A DNA stretch of 64,000 bases, from the NCBI GenBank assembly GCA_934394565.1, contig CAKRQV010000001.1, positions 124,001 to 188,000 on the forward strand. Direction: 5' to 3'. Below are positions 35,995-44,448 of the stretch, in pieces. Every line of letters begins with the position of its first letter. Position 1 is the stretch's first letter. The notes below the pieces were generated by a model, which saw nothing but the letters and a program-made list of their open reading frames with translations, made no database searches and was not told the DNA's origin. This DNA is from an uncultured Lachnospiraceae bacterium (GTDB taxonomy: Bacteria; Bacillota; Clostridia; Lachnospirales; Lachnospiraceae). Both the position numbers and the translations under genes were made by a program.

Positions 35995-36474
35995 ATGAAA
36001 AAAATTGCAAGCTTTACGATAGATCATATTAAGCTGCAGCCGGGCATCTATGTGTCCCGCAAGGATTATGTTGGCGATGAATGTATTACCACCTTTGACC
36101 TGCGTATGACATCCCCGAACGAGGAGCCGGTCATGAATACCGCCGAGGTGCATACGATCGAGCATCTGGGTGCTACGTTTTTGAGAAACGATCCGGATAT
36201 TGCAGACAAGATCATCTATTTCGGACCGATGGGCTGTCGTACCGGTTTTTATCTTCTGATGGCCGGGGATCTTTCATCAAAGGACATCGTGGATCTGGTA
36301 CAGCGGATGTACATCTTTATCCGGGACTTTGAGGGTGAAGTGCCGGGCGCTTCTCCGAAGGACTGCGGCAACTATCTGGATATGAACCTGAATATGGCGA
36401 AATATCTCGCCGGAAAGTACTATGCGGAGGTACTGGACGGTATTGGCGAGGATCGTCTGGTTTATCCGGAATAA
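35995..36474 (+). CDS. luxS: S-ribosylhomocysteine lyase LuxS
   Basis: Cleaves S-ribosylhomocysteine to homocysteine and DPD, the precursor of the signal AI-2, as part of recycling S-adenosylhomocysteine. The 159-residue protein carries the metal site His53 and His57 in HTIEH and Cys124 in KDCGNY, with FGPMGCRTGFYL containing the second active-site Cys. AAAGGAG lies before the ATG. The homocysteine methyltransferase gene downstream could use the homocysteine formed. The ABC importer 5 kb upstream belongs to the broad group that includes AI-2 importers, but nothing ties the two. Confidence 0.97.
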   Translation: MKKIASFTIDHIKLQPGIYVSRKDYVGDECITTFDLRMTSPNEEPVMNTAEVHTIEHLGATFLRNDPDIADKIIYFGPMGCRTGFYLLMAGDLSSKDIVDLVQRMYIFIRDFEGEVPGASPKDCGNYLDMNLNMAKYLAGKYYAEVLDGIGEDRLVYPE

Positions 36475-36482
36475 AGGCAGAC

Positions 36483-36518
36483 AATAAAAGAAACCTCCAC
36501 TGGAGTTCTCTTTTATAT
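36483..36518 (+). terminator. Probable terminator after luxS
   Basis: A long stem with two mismatches (ATAAAAGAA...CTCC with GGAG...TTCTCTTTTAT) around an ACT loop; the T-run is within the right arm. Confidence 0.6.
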
Positions 36519-36576
36519 GCTAAGACAACGAAAATCGATCCGATGGATCCGATATGGATATACAGGAAAAAGCAGG

Positions 36577-36601
36577 GGGAGCTTTGATAAGCTCCCTTTT
36601 T
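36577..36601 (+). terminator. Hairpin terminator or attenuator before the homocysteine methyltransferase gene
   Basis: GGGAGCTT (36577-36584) pairs with AAGCTCCC (36589-36596), then five T, ending 19 bases before the next ATG. I see no SAM riboswitch core upstream, so it may simply be a second terminator after luxS. Confidence 0.7.
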
Positions 36602-36620
36602 CTGAAGAAAGGAAAAGGTA

Positions 36621-37961
36621 ATGAACAGAAAAGAATTTCAGCAGCTGGCAAAAAACAGAGTGCTTTTATTAGATGGTGCGGCAGGCAGTAATTTCCTTCT
36701 GGCAGGTATGCCGGCAGGTGTATGCTCGGAGTTATGGCTGATCGAGCATCCGCAGGCACTTCTGGATCTGCAGAAAGCCTATGTGGAGGCCGGTACACAG
36801 ATTCTCTACGCGCCGACCTTTGGCGGCAACCGCTTTATGCTGGAGGAAAAGCATGTGACGATGCCGGTGGAGGAAGTCAACCGCCGGATCGTAGAACTGA
36901 GCAGGGAAGCAGCCCAGGGGAAAGCCCTGATCGCCGGAGATATGACGATGACCGGAAGACAGCTGATCCCGAATGGTCAGATGTCGATCCACGAGGCTAT
37001 CGAGGGCTACAAGGAGCAGGCAAAGGCGCTGTATGAGGCCGGAGTGGATCTTTTCGTTGTGGAAACTATGGTCAGCCTGCAGGAAATGCGGGCAGCTGTG
37101 CTGGCGATCCGTGAGGTGTGTGATCTGCCGGTGCTGGCTACTTTTACTGTAGATGCCAATGGTTTTACCTTCCTTGGTACGGAGATTACCGCGGCTGCGG
37201 TTACGCTTGAGCGTATGGGCGTGGATGCTGTGGGTCTGAACTGTTCCATGGGACCGGATCAGATGGGACTGGCTGTGCAGAAGATGAAACAGGCGGTTCA
37301 TATCCCGGTAATCGCCAAGGCTAATGCAGGACATCCCGAGCAGGAGGATGGCCGTACGGTATACCGCATGACACCGGAAAAATATGCGGCATGTGCAGAT
37401 GCACTGCTGGATGCGGGTGTAGACATGATCGGCGGCTGCTGCGGTACGACACCGGCTACGATCCAGGCTGTGTATGAGCTTTTGAAAAAACGGGGACAGT
37501 ATGCAGCGCTGGATGCGGAGGCAGAGAAAGCTGTTGAGGAGAGCGAAACAGCGCATATATATGACAGTGCGCTGACGAGTGCCAGAAGTATTTTCAATGT
37601 GGAAGAAGCAGAAGAGATTTCTTATGCCGGATGCACAGCGGAAAATGAGGAACTGGCAGAGTGTCTGAAAGAGCAGGCATACGAGGATCTGATTGATGCG
37701 CTGGAGGATGCCGAGGACTGCGATCTGCTGTTTGTGGATGTGGACAGCCTGGGCGAAAACAGCGTGGCCTGCATAGAACCGCTGATGGGGACGATTGCCA
37801 GCATGAATCTGCCGGTATGTCTGCGGACAGAGCGGATGGATGTGCTGAAGGAGGCTCTTGTTAGTTACTGTGGCAGTATGGCTGTGAAAAAGAACGAACT
37901 GACAGAGTCAGAGGAAGCAAGGACATGGCTGATCTCCTGTGGCGCAGTGGTTATGGAGTAG
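36621..37961 (+). CDS. Homocysteine S-methyltransferase-family protein
   Basis: Transfers a methyl group to homocysteine, forming methionine. The 446-residue protein has the zinc barrel of MetH/BHMT (about residues 1-290): RVLLLDGAAGSNFLLAGMP, YEAGVDLFVVETMVSLQEM, the first zinc Cys in VGLNCSMGP and the two others in MIGGCCGTTPATI. About 150 further residues follow, acidic and without the folate or cobalamin-binding motifs of MetH. The methyl donor is therefore unclear. GAAAGGAAAAGG lies before the ATG. The DUF362 gene starts 10 bases after the stop, and luxS lies upstream, which suggests a methyl-cycle context. Confidence 0.88.
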   Translation: MNRKEFQQLAKNRVLLLDGAAGSNFLLAGMPAGVCSELWLIEHPQALLDLQKAYVEAGTQILYAPTFGGNRFMLEEKHVTMPVEEVNRRIVELSREAAQGKALIAGDMTMTGRQLIPNGQMSIHEAIEGYKEQAKALYEAGVDLFVVETMVSLQEMRAAVLAIREVCDLPVLATFTVDANGFTFLGTEITAAAVTLERMGVDAVGLNCSMGPDQMGLAVQKMKQAVHIPVIAKANAGHPEQEDGRTVYRMTPEKYAACADALLDAGVDMIGGCCGTTPATIQAVYELLKKRGQYAALDAEAEKAVEESETAHIYDSALTSARSIFNVEEAEEISYAGCTAENEELAECLKEQAYEDLIDALEDAEDCDLLFVDVDSLGENSVACIEPLMGTIASMNLPVCLRTERMDVLKEALVSYCGSMAVKKNELTESEEARTWLISCGAVVME

Positions 37962-37971
37962 TACGGTATAT

Positions 37972-39117
37972 ATGGAGAAAAATAACCTGCCGGTGGGAAT
38001 CACCGGCTGTGCGGATTATGAAAAAAAGCATGTAAGAAGTGCGATGGAAGCTCTGCTGGAACAGATAGGTGGTCTGGACTGGTTGCAGTCAGGCATGACG
38101 GTTGCCATCAAGACCAATCTGGTTTCGGCTGCAGCCCCGGAAAAGGCGGTTGTTACGCATCCTGTGGTGCTGACGGTGCTGACGGAGCTTTTAAGGGAAC
38201 GGGGTGCCAGAGTGATCATCGGTGATTCTCCGGGTGGTCTTTTTACGGAAAACGCTCTTGGGCACAATTATCGTCTGTCGGGGCTTTTTATGGCCCGGGA
38301 TGCCGGAGCTATACTGAATATGGATACATCTTCACAGGAACTTACGCATCCGGAAGGCAAGGTGCTGCACCGCTTTACCTGTACCTCATGGCTGTTACAG
38401 GCAGATGCGATTATCGACTGCTGTAAGCTCAAAACGCATGGTATGATGGCAATGTCGGCAAATATAAAAAATATGTTTGGGGTGATCCCCGGGACGATGA
38501 AGCCAGAGTATCATTTCCGCTTTCCAAAGCATACGGATTTTGCAGATATGCTGATCGACCTGAATACGTGCCTGAAACCGGTGCTGTATCTGACAGATGC
38601 CATTGTAGGGATGGAGGGAAACGGGCCGACCAGCGGTACACCGCGGCACATCGGTGCGTTACTGGCTTCCCAAGATCCCTATGGACTGGATCTTCTGTGT
38701 GCGCATCTGATCGGCCTTTCACCGGAGCAGGTGCCGACGATCGTAGCTGCGGCAGAAAGAGGGCTTGGCAGTATGGCGCTTTCAGATCTGCAGATCATAG
38801 GAGATCCCGCACCGTATGTAGTGCCGGATTATCAGAATATCACAAAGCCAGACAGTATCGAGTTTTCGTCGGTTGTGCCGCAGTTTGCCCTGCCTTTTGT
38901 GCGACGAATTCTGAAAGCCCGGCCCGTACCGGAAAAGAATACGTGTATCGGCTGTGAGAAATGCCGTGAGATCTGTCCGGCAAAGGCAATCCATATGCAG
39001 GAGAAGAAGCCGGTGATCGATACAAAGAAATGTATCCGCTGCTTCTGCTGTCAGGAATTCTGCCCGGTGGGTGCGATGAAGGTGCACCGTTCATGGCTGG
39101 CCAGACGACTAAGCTGA
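37972..39117 (+). CDS. DUF362-domain protein with two 4Fe-4S motifs
   Basis: The 381-residue protein has the DUF362 domain (about 10-300: MTVAIKTNLVSAAAPEKAVVTHPVV, VIIGDSPGG, DAIIDCCKLKTHGMMAMSANIKNMFGVIPG) and a C-terminal ferredoxin-like part with CIGCEKCREICP and CIRCFCCQEFCP, each able to hold a 4Fe-4S cluster. The second motif has an extra Cys (CFCC). The function of DUF362 is unknown; the clusters imply electron transfer. The ATG at 37972 has no good ribosome site; translation may be coupled to the upstream gene, 10 bases away. An in-frame GTG at 37939 overlaps that gene. Confidence 0.85.
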   Translation: MEKNNLPVGITGCADYEKKHVRSAMEALLEQIGGLDWLQSGMTVAIKTNLVSAAAPEKAVVTHPVVLTVLTELLRERGARVIIGDSPGGLFTENALGHNYRLSGLFMARDAGAILNMDTSSQELTHPEGKVLHRFTCTSWLLQADAIIDCCKLKTHGMMAMSANIKNMFGVIPGTMKPEYHFRFPKHTDFADMLIDLNTCLKPVLYLTDAIVGMEGNGPTSGTPRHIGALLASQDPYGLDLLCAHLIGLSPEQVPTIVAAAERGLGSMALSDLQIIGDPAPYVVPDYQNITKPDSIEFSSVVPQFALPFVRRILKARPVPEKNTCIGCEKCREICPAKAIHMQEKKPVIDTKKCIRCFCCQEFCPVGAMKVHRSWLARRLS

Positions 39118-39253
39118 CAGTAAGGAGATCACAGTAAGTACATCTGCACCGATGGAACAGACATACAGGAAGAGGCTTTGTGGCAAACGATGGAAAACAA
39201 AGAAAAACGGCGGAAAATCCCGCAGAAATCACGCACATTTCAGAGTGCATACA

Positions 39254-39282
39254 TTGTGATTTTACATGGGGTATGGTAAAAT
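39254..39282 (+). promoter_or_regulatory. Promoter of the lactonase gene
   Basis: TTGTGA (39254-39259), a 17-base spacer and TAAAAT (39277-39282), 40 bases before the ATG. Between the DUF362 stop and this promoter I see no gene. Confidence 0.6.
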
Positions 39283-39321
39283 AACTATAAGCTATGTTTT
39301 GCATCAAGGAGGGCTTTTAGA

Positions 39322-40380
39322 ATGAGCGAAAGATATGTAGCGTATGTGGGGACATACACACATGGCAGCAGTATTGGTATTCATATCTGTGATGTGAATG
39401 TGGAGGAGGGCACGCTTGTTGAGCGTAAGGTTGTGCCGATCAACAATTCGTCGTATGTTGTACAGTCCAAAAATAAAAAGTATCTGTATTCGATTGCAGA
39501 TGAGGGTGTAGCAGTATTTCGCATTCTGAAGGATGGCGATCTGGAGCTGATCAATAAGGTAGATATAGATGGTATGCGGGGATGTTACCTGTCTGTGGAT
39601 GCAGAGGGACAGTATCTGAACGTGGCCGGTTACCATGACGGTAAGGTAACGGTCGTACATACGCATAAGGACGGCCGTCTGGGCCGGGTTGTAGCCGGTG
39701 TGTTCCATAAGGGGCTTGGTTCTGTCGCAGAGCGTAATTTCAGACCGCGTGTCAGCTGCGTTGTTCCGACGCCGGATAACCGTTTTATCTGTGCCGTAGA
39801 TAATGGCATTGATCAGGTCAAGGTTTACAAATTCAATAAGTCAAAGGACAAGCTGCTTCTGGTGGATATCCTGCGCTGTGATCTGGAGTCGGGACCGAGA
39901 GAGCTTGTGTTTGACAAGTCGGGTAAATTTGCGTATGTGATCTGTGAGCTGGCCAGAAAGATTGATGTATACCGCTATGCCAGTGATGATAAGAATGTTT
40001 ACTTTGAGCGTATCCAGAGTGTGAGTACGATTCTGGGCGAGGTGGATCCGCGGCATGATGCTGCGGAGGCGATCACGCTGGCACCGGACGGAAAGCATCT
40101 GTTCTGTACGACGGCGGGTATCAATTCAACGACGATGTTTGAGATCGATCAGGAGACTGGTATGCTGACACCGGAGTTCTGTCTGCCGACGAGTGGAGCA
40201 TATCCGAAGGATATTATGATATTCCCGGATGGAAAGCATATGGCGGTGGTGAATCATGAGTCGAACAGTATTACAACGTTTGCGATTGATTATGAGAATG
40301 ATGTGATCATGATGAAGGGAAAACCGCTGGAGATTGAGACACCGAACTGTATTTTGATTACGAAGCTGGAAGATGAATAA
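39322..40380 (+). CDS. Lactonase-family beta-propeller protein (6-phosphogluconolactonase-like)
   Basis: The 352-residue protein is of the YbhE/Pgl beta-propeller family, which opens lactones such as 6-phosphogluconolactone. It begins YVAYVGTYTHGSSIGIHICDVN and shows repeated propeller blades (YLSVDAEGQYLNVAGYHDGKVTVV, SCVVPTPDNRFICAVDNGIDQVKVY, ITLAPDGKHLFCTT, DIMIFPDGKHMAVVNHESNSITTF). No signal peptide is seen, so it is cytoplasmic. AAGGAGGG precedes the ATG. No pentose-phosphate partner lies nearby, so the substrate is uncertain. The structured repeat, copy 2, begins three bases after its stop codon. Confidence 0.88.
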   Translation: MSERYVAYVGTYTHGSSIGIHICDVNVEEGTLVERKVVPINNSSYVVQSKNKKYLYSIADEGVAVFRILKDGDLELINKVDIDGMRGCYLSVDAEGQYLNVAGYHDGKVTVVHTHKDGRLGRVVAGVFHKGLGSVAERNFRPRVSCVVPTPDNRFICAVDNGIDQVKVYKFNKSKDKLLLVDILRCDLESGPRELVFDKSGKFAYVICELARKIDVYRYASDDKNVYFERIQSVSTILGEVDPRHDAAEAITLAPDGKHLFCTTAGINSTTMFEIDQETGMLTPEFCLPTSGAYPKDIMIFPDGKHMAVVNHESNSITTFAIDYENDVIMMKGKPLEIETPNCILITKLEDE

Positions 40381-40383
40381 ATT

Positions 40384-40632
40384 TTGAAAGACGGACGGAT
40401 GAAAACGGCAGTGGCCGCTCGTCCGCAGAAAAGGGGTAGATATCCTCTGCCAAACAAGTGCAACGCTTTGCCGAGCTAACAGCTAACTGCATCTAACGCG
40501 CTCGCAAAAGCGGGCTCGCGCGTAAGATTCCGTAAGCTGTGGATCTCGTCAAAGCTAAGAACGCACTTTGATCGTTTGGCAGAGGATATCTACCCCTTTC
40601 CTGCAAACGAGCGGCCACTGCCGTTTTTATCC
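40384..40632. repeat. Structured long-hairpin repeat, copy 2
   Basis: After the lead-in TTGAAAGACGGACG (40384-40397; 13 of 14 bases as in copy 1), a 59-nt left arm (40397-40455) matches the reverse complement of the right arm (40574-40632) at 55 positions. The arms are unlike those of copy 1, but the 118-nt centre (40456-40573) matches copy 1 with nine substitutions and one extra base. Six of the nine form three compensatory pairs: C40466-G40554 for A5211-T5299, A40481-T40538 for G5226-C5283, and G40500-C40519 for A5245-T5264. The right arm contains TTTTT opposite an A-run, so it could also terminate transcription. It fills most of the gap between the lactonase gene and aroC. Confidence 0.9.
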
Positions 40633-40679
40633 TGCTTGTGGCTGGACAGAATTTGAATTGATTTGTAAAACTTATTAGT

Positions 40680-40724
40680 TTTGTTATAAAAAACAACAGA
40701 TTACAGGGATTCACTGTAATCTGT
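40680..40724 (-). terminator. Terminator of aroC
   Basis: ACAGATTACAG (40696-40706) and CTGTAATCTGT (40714-40724) pair perfectly; on the minus strand a six-T run follows. It lies just past the aroC stop. Confidence 0.85.
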
Positions 40725-40740
40725 CGGAGGTTGGCCTGAG

Positions 40741-41838
40741 CTATTTGCTCCAGATTTTCTTTACGTTGTCCAGTTTGGCGCTCATGCCCATAAGGAGGGC
40801 GTCGGCGATGACGAGGGAGGTCATGGTTTCTACAACGACTACGGCACGGGGGACGATGATGGGGTCGTGGCGGCCTTTGATCTCGCAGGTGATGTCTTCG
40901 CCCAAGCGGTTGACGGTGTGTTGGGCGGAGGCGATGGACGGTGTAGGTTTGATGGCGGCGCGTAAGGTGAGGCGGCTGCCATCAGAAATACCGCCGAGTA
41001 TGCCTCCGGCATGGTTGGTAAGCTTTTCTACGGTACCATCTGTAGTCATATGGAAAGCGTCATTGTTGGTGGAACCTTTTGCTGCGGAAACGGCAAAGCC
41101 GTCACCGATTTCGAAGCCTTTGACAGCGCCGATGGAGCAGATGGCTTTGGCAAGGTTGGCACTGAGTTTCTCGAAAACAGGATCGCCAAGGCCGACAGGA
41201 AGACCATCGACAGCACATTCAATAATACCTCCGACGGAATCTTTCTGTTCCATGCAGGCGTTTAAGTAGTCCTGTGCGCGGGCAGCAGCTGCGGCATCGG
41301 GCATGTAGAGACTGTTGTTCCAGATCTCTCCGGTGGCGAAAGTTTCACAGGTGACAGGTCCGATGGTTTTGGTATAGGCCTGTAGCTGGATGCCGAGCTC
41401 ACCGAGGAGCTTTGCAGCTACAGCTCCACCGGCTACGCGGCCGATGGTCTCGCGACCAGAGGAACGTCCTCCACCGCGGTAGTCACGGAAACCATATTTT
41501 TCATCGAAAGTATAGTCGGCATGGCCGGGCCGGTAGTAGGAGGCAATCTCAGAATAATCCTGGGAACGCTGGGTTTTATTGTATATGACCATGGAGATCG
41601 GTGTGCCTGTGGTACGACCTTCAAAGATACCGGAGAGGATTTCCACGGCATCGTCTTCTTTACGTGGAGTGGAAAATCGGCTCTGCCCCGGCTTGCGTCG
41701 GTTCAGATACTGCTGAATATCTGCTTCGGTGAGGGGCAGACCTGCCGGACAGCCGTCAACGACGACACCGACACCTTTGCCGTGGGATTCTCCCCAGGTT
41801 GTGATACGGAAAATATTGCCAAATGATGAACCTGCCAT
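40741..41838 (-). CDS. aroC: Chorismate synthase
   Basis: Converts EPSP to chorismate, the last shikimate step towards aromatic amino acids and folate, using reduced FMN. The 365-residue protein has the family signatures GESHGKGVGVVVDGCPAGLPL, the FMN/EPSP-binding RPGHADYTFDEKYGFRDYRGGGRSSGRET and a C-terminal RHDPIIVPRAVVVVE. Length is normal. GAAAGGA lies before the ATG on the minus strand. It is transcribed alone, divergent from the rhomboid-like gene. Confidence 0.97.
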   Translation of the reverse strand: MAGSSFGNIFRITTWGESHGKGVGVVVDGCPAGLPLTEADIQQYLNRRKPGQSRFSTPRKEDDAVEILSGIFEGRTTGTPISMVIYNKTQRSQDYSEIASYYRPGHADYTFDEKYGFRDYRGGGRSSGRETIGRVAGGAVAAKLLGELGIQLQAYTKTIGPVTCETFATGEIWNNSLYMPDAAAAARAQDYLNACMEQKDSVGGIIECAVDGLPVGLGDPVFEKLSANLAKAICSIGAVKGFEIGDGFAVSAAKGSTNNDAFHMTTDGTVEKLTNHAGGILGGISDGSRLTLRAAIKPTPSIASAQHTVNRLGEDITCEIKGRHDPIIVPRAVVVVETMTSLVIADALLMGMSAKLDNVKKIWSK

Positions 41839-41936
41839 AGGTCTAAAATCCTTTCTTAAATAAAAATAAAATGCATAAATGATCTGTTAAAAAGTATACT
41901 GAAAACAATAGAAAATGTAAAGCGTACGCAAAAAAA

Positions 41937-41965
41937 TTGACAAAGCCAGAGGGCAATCGTATAAT
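41937..41965 (+). promoter_or_regulatory. Consensus sigma-A promoter of the rhomboid-like gene
   Basis: TTGACA (41937-41942), exactly 17 bases, TATAAT (41960-41965): a full-consensus promoter. The leader is about 145 bases long with no recognised riboswitch. Confidence 0.9.
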
Positions 41966-42117
41966 ATCTCTATTGTGGTAAAAACGTTGCGACAGTGTAT
42001 AAAAGTTAGAAAATCTGTGAAAATGCTGCATATATATGCAAATCCGCAGGAGAACAGGCAAAATGGCTTACGTGGTCGTTTTGCGGTATGCCTGACAAAG
42101 CAAAATCTGGAGGCTGT

Positions 42118-42969
42118 ATGAAACTGTTAAATAAAATGGAACGAAAGTTTGGTCATCTGGCGATCCGTAATCTGACACTGTATATCATTGCCACGTACAT
42201 TCTGGGCTATATCCTGGAATTTGCAGGTGGTAATCTGACCACGTATCTGTATCTCGACCCGTATTATATTCTGCATGGCCAGATCTGGCGTCTGGTGAGC
42301 TGGCTCTTGGTACCGCCCTCAAGTCTGAATATTTTCACGGTGATTATGCTGTTTTTCTACTATTCCATCGGTACATCGCTGGAGAATACCTGGGGTACTT
42401 TCCGGTATAATGTATATATTTTCGGAGGTATCCTCTGGACAGTCATCGGTGCTTTTATTCTGTATGGAATTTTATGGATCATGTATGGACAACCGGTAGC
42501 GTTTGGAATGTTTGGTTCAGCTTTCTCTACTTACTATATCAGTCTGTCAATATTCCTCGGGTTTGCAATGACCTATCCGGATATGCAGGTCATGCTGTAT
42601 TTTATCATACCGTTGAAGATCAAATATCTGGCGTGGCTGGATCTGGCATATTTGCTTTATGATATGGTCAGGGGGAATTTTGCAACGCGTATCGTAATAG
42701 TATGCTCACTGATGAATGTGCTGATCTATTTCCTGATGACGAGAAATTACCGGCGTGTTGATCCGCGGGAGATCCACAGAAAGCAGCAGTTTAAAAAAGC
42801 GGTCAATATGGGCAATGCTGCCCGTGGTAACGGACCGATACACCGCTGTGCAGTGTGTGGCCGTACAGAGCTTGATGATCCAAATCTGGAATTTCGATAC
42901 TGTTCCCGCTGCAAGGGTAATTATGAATATTGTCAGGATCATTTGTTTACGCACAAACATGTAGAATAA
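42118..42969 (+). CDS. Rhomboid-like membrane protein with C-terminal zinc ribbon
   Basis: The 283-residue protein has about six membrane segments from residues 15 to 215, with the rhomboid-type opening (LDPYYILHGQIWRLVSWLLVPPSS) and FYYSIGTSLENTWGTFRYNVYIFGG. The catalytic GxSG of rhomboid proteases is not evident; the nearest is GMFGSAFSTYY, so it may be an inactive derlin-like relative. The soluble tail has CAVCGRTELDD and CSRCKGNYEYCQDH, a likely zinc ribbon. GGAGG before the ATG at 42118 decides the start over the in-frame ATG at 42088. It has a perfect promoter, suggesting high expression. Confidence 0.82.
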   Translation: MKLLNKMERKFGHLAIRNLTLYIIATYILGYILEFAGGNLTTYLYLDPYYILHGQIWRLVSWLLVPPSSLNIFTVIMLFFYYSIGTSLENTWGTFRYNVYIFGGILWTVIGAFILYGILWIMYGQPVAFGMFGSAFSTYYISLSIFLGFAMTYPDMQVMLYFIIPLKIKYLAWLDLAYLLYDMVRGNFATRIVIVCSLMNVLIYFLMTRNYRRVDPREIHRKQQFKKAVNMGNAARGNGPIHRCAVCGRTELDDPNLEFRYCSRCKGNYEYCQDHLFTHKHVE

Positions 42970-43072
42970 ATTGTTTGTCCAGAACGAAGAATAGATGTTA
43001 TTCAGAGAATATCCATCCAGAACAATAAAAATGTTATTTTCGTTTATGGTGAAAACTGTAAATATTGATAAA

Positions 43073-43096
43073 AGGCAACCAGGCAACCAGGCAACC
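43073..43096 (+). repeat. Three tandem copies of an 8-bp unit before lysA
   Basis: AGGCAACC occurs three times without interruption, ending seven bases before the AGAGGAG ribosome site of lysA. Slippage here would change leader length by 8 bases. Confidence 0.85.
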
Positions 43097-43115
43097 AGCA
43101 AAAGAGGAGAAAATT

Positions 43116-44393
43116 ATGAAAAAAGTACCATTTGTCACCAGGGAGAAGCTCGAAGAGATTATCCGTGAAGTTCCGACACCGTTCCATATCTATGATGAAG
43201 CAGGTATCCGTAAGAATTGCGAAGCCATCAAAAAGGCTTTTGCATGGAATCCTGGATATAAAGAGTATTACGCAGTAAAAGCCTGCCCGAATCCGTTCCT
43301 GATTGACATCATGCGTGAATATGGCTGTGGCTGTGACTGCTCTTCCCTGACAGAGCTGATGCTGTCCCAGGCTATAGGTGCTGTGGGAGACGATATTATG
43401 TTCTCCTCCAACGATACACCGGCTGAAGAGTTCCAGTATGCAAGAAAGGTCAATGCGATCATCAATCTGGACGATATTACTCATATCGATTTTCTGGAAA
43501 AAGTAACCGGCGATCTGCCGAAGAAGATCAGCTGCCGTTACAATCCGGGTGGAGTATTCAAGATGAGCAATGGGATCATGGATAATCCGGGCGATGCTAA
43601 ATATGGTATGACAACAGAGCAGATTTTTGAAGCTTATCGTATTCTGAAAGCAAAAGGCTGCGAAGAGTTTGGTATGCATGCCTTCCTGGCCAGCAATACC
43701 GTAACCAATGAATATTATCCGCAGCTGGCAAAGCAGCTGTTTGAGACAGCTGTTGAGATTAAGGAAAAGACCGGTGTGAAGCTGTCCTTTATCAATCTGT
43801 CCGGTGGTGTGGGTATTCCGTACAAGCCGGATCAGGAGCCGAACGATATCATTGCCATCGGTGAGGGTGTCCGCAAGGTATATGAGGAGATCCTTGTACC
43901 GGCAGGTATGGGTGATGTGGCTATCTATACGGAGATGGGACGTTTCATGACAGGCCCTTACGGTGGTCTGGTAACAACAGCGATCCATGCAAAGCATACA
44001 CACAAAGAGTACATCGGTGTGGATGCCTGTGCTGCCAATCTGATGCGTCCGGCAATGTATGGGGCTTATCATCATATTACGGTCATGGGCAAGGAGGATG
44101 CACCGTGTGACCACAAATATGATGTGACGGGCTCTCTGTGTGAGAATAACGATAAGTTTGCTGTGGATCGTATGCTGCCGGAAATCAAGAACGGGGATGT
44201 GCTGTTTATCCATGATACAGGGGCACACGGCTTCTCGATGGGATATAACTATAACGGCAGACTGCGTTCGGCGGAGGTATTACTGAAGGAGGATGGCAGT
44301 TTTGAGGTGATCCGTAGAGCGGAGACACCGAGGGATTACTTTGCTACGTTTGATCAGTTCCCGATCTTTGAGAAGTTTTTCAAAGAAGTTTAA
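43116..44393 (+). CDS. lysA: Diaminopimelate decarboxylase
   Basis: Decarboxylates meso-diaminopimelate to L-lysine with PLP. The 425-residue protein has the alanine-racemase-fold barrel with the PLP lysine in YYAVKACPNPFLI, the Gly-rich phosphate loop NLSGGVGIPY, and the second-subunit active site ACAANLMRPAMYGAYHHI and TGSLCENNDKFA with the conserved Cys-Glu. AGAGGAG fixes the ATG at 43116; an in-frame start at 43065 reads through the tandem repeat. No lysine riboswitch is seen in the 146-base leader. A terminator follows at 44406-44438. Related carboxynorspermidine decarboxylase is less likely because of the length and CEN motif. Confidence 0.92.
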   Translation: MKKVPFVTREKLEEIIREVPTPFHIYDEAGIRKNCEAIKKAFAWNPGYKEYYAVKACPNPFLIDIMREYGCGCDCSSLTELMLSQAIGAVGDDIMFSSNDTPAEEFQYARKVNAIINLDDITHIDFLEKVTGDLPKKISCRYNPGGVFKMSNGIMDNPGDAKYGMTTEQIFEAYRILKAKGCEEFGMHAFLASNTVTNEYYPQLAKQLFETAVEIKEKTGVKLSFINLSGGVGIPYKPDQEPNDIIAIGEGVRKVYEEILVPAGMGDVAIYTEMGRFMTGPYGGLVTTAIHAKHTHKEYIGVDACAANLMRPAMYGAYHHITVMGKEDAPCDHKYDVTGSLCENNDKFAVDRMLPEIKNGDVLFIHDTGAHGFSMGYNYNGRLRSAEVLLKEDGSFEVIRRAETPRDYFATFDQFPIFEKFFKEV

Positions 44394-44405
44394 TATAAGG
44401 ACAGT

Positions 44406-44438
44406 GGCTGCTGTGTTGAAAAATACAGCAGCCTTTTT
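44406..44438 (+). terminator. Terminator after lysA
   Basis: GGCTGCTGT (44406-44414) pairs with ACAGCAGCC (44425-44433), followed by five T; only 10 bases separate it from the next start. Confidence 0.88.
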
Positions 44439-44448
44439 AACGGAAAAT

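Noticed and set aside
36475..36620. SAM riboswitch before the homocysteine methyltransferase gene
   Set aside because: Only 146 bases, with two terminator-like hairpins and none of the conserved S-box core pieces.
42970..43115. Lysine riboswitch before lysA
   Set aside because: The leader is too short and lacks the conserved lysine-box junction sequences.
43044..44228. A 394-codon minus-strand frame opposite lysA
   Set aside because: Antisense shadow; lysA has all expected motifs and a ribosome site.
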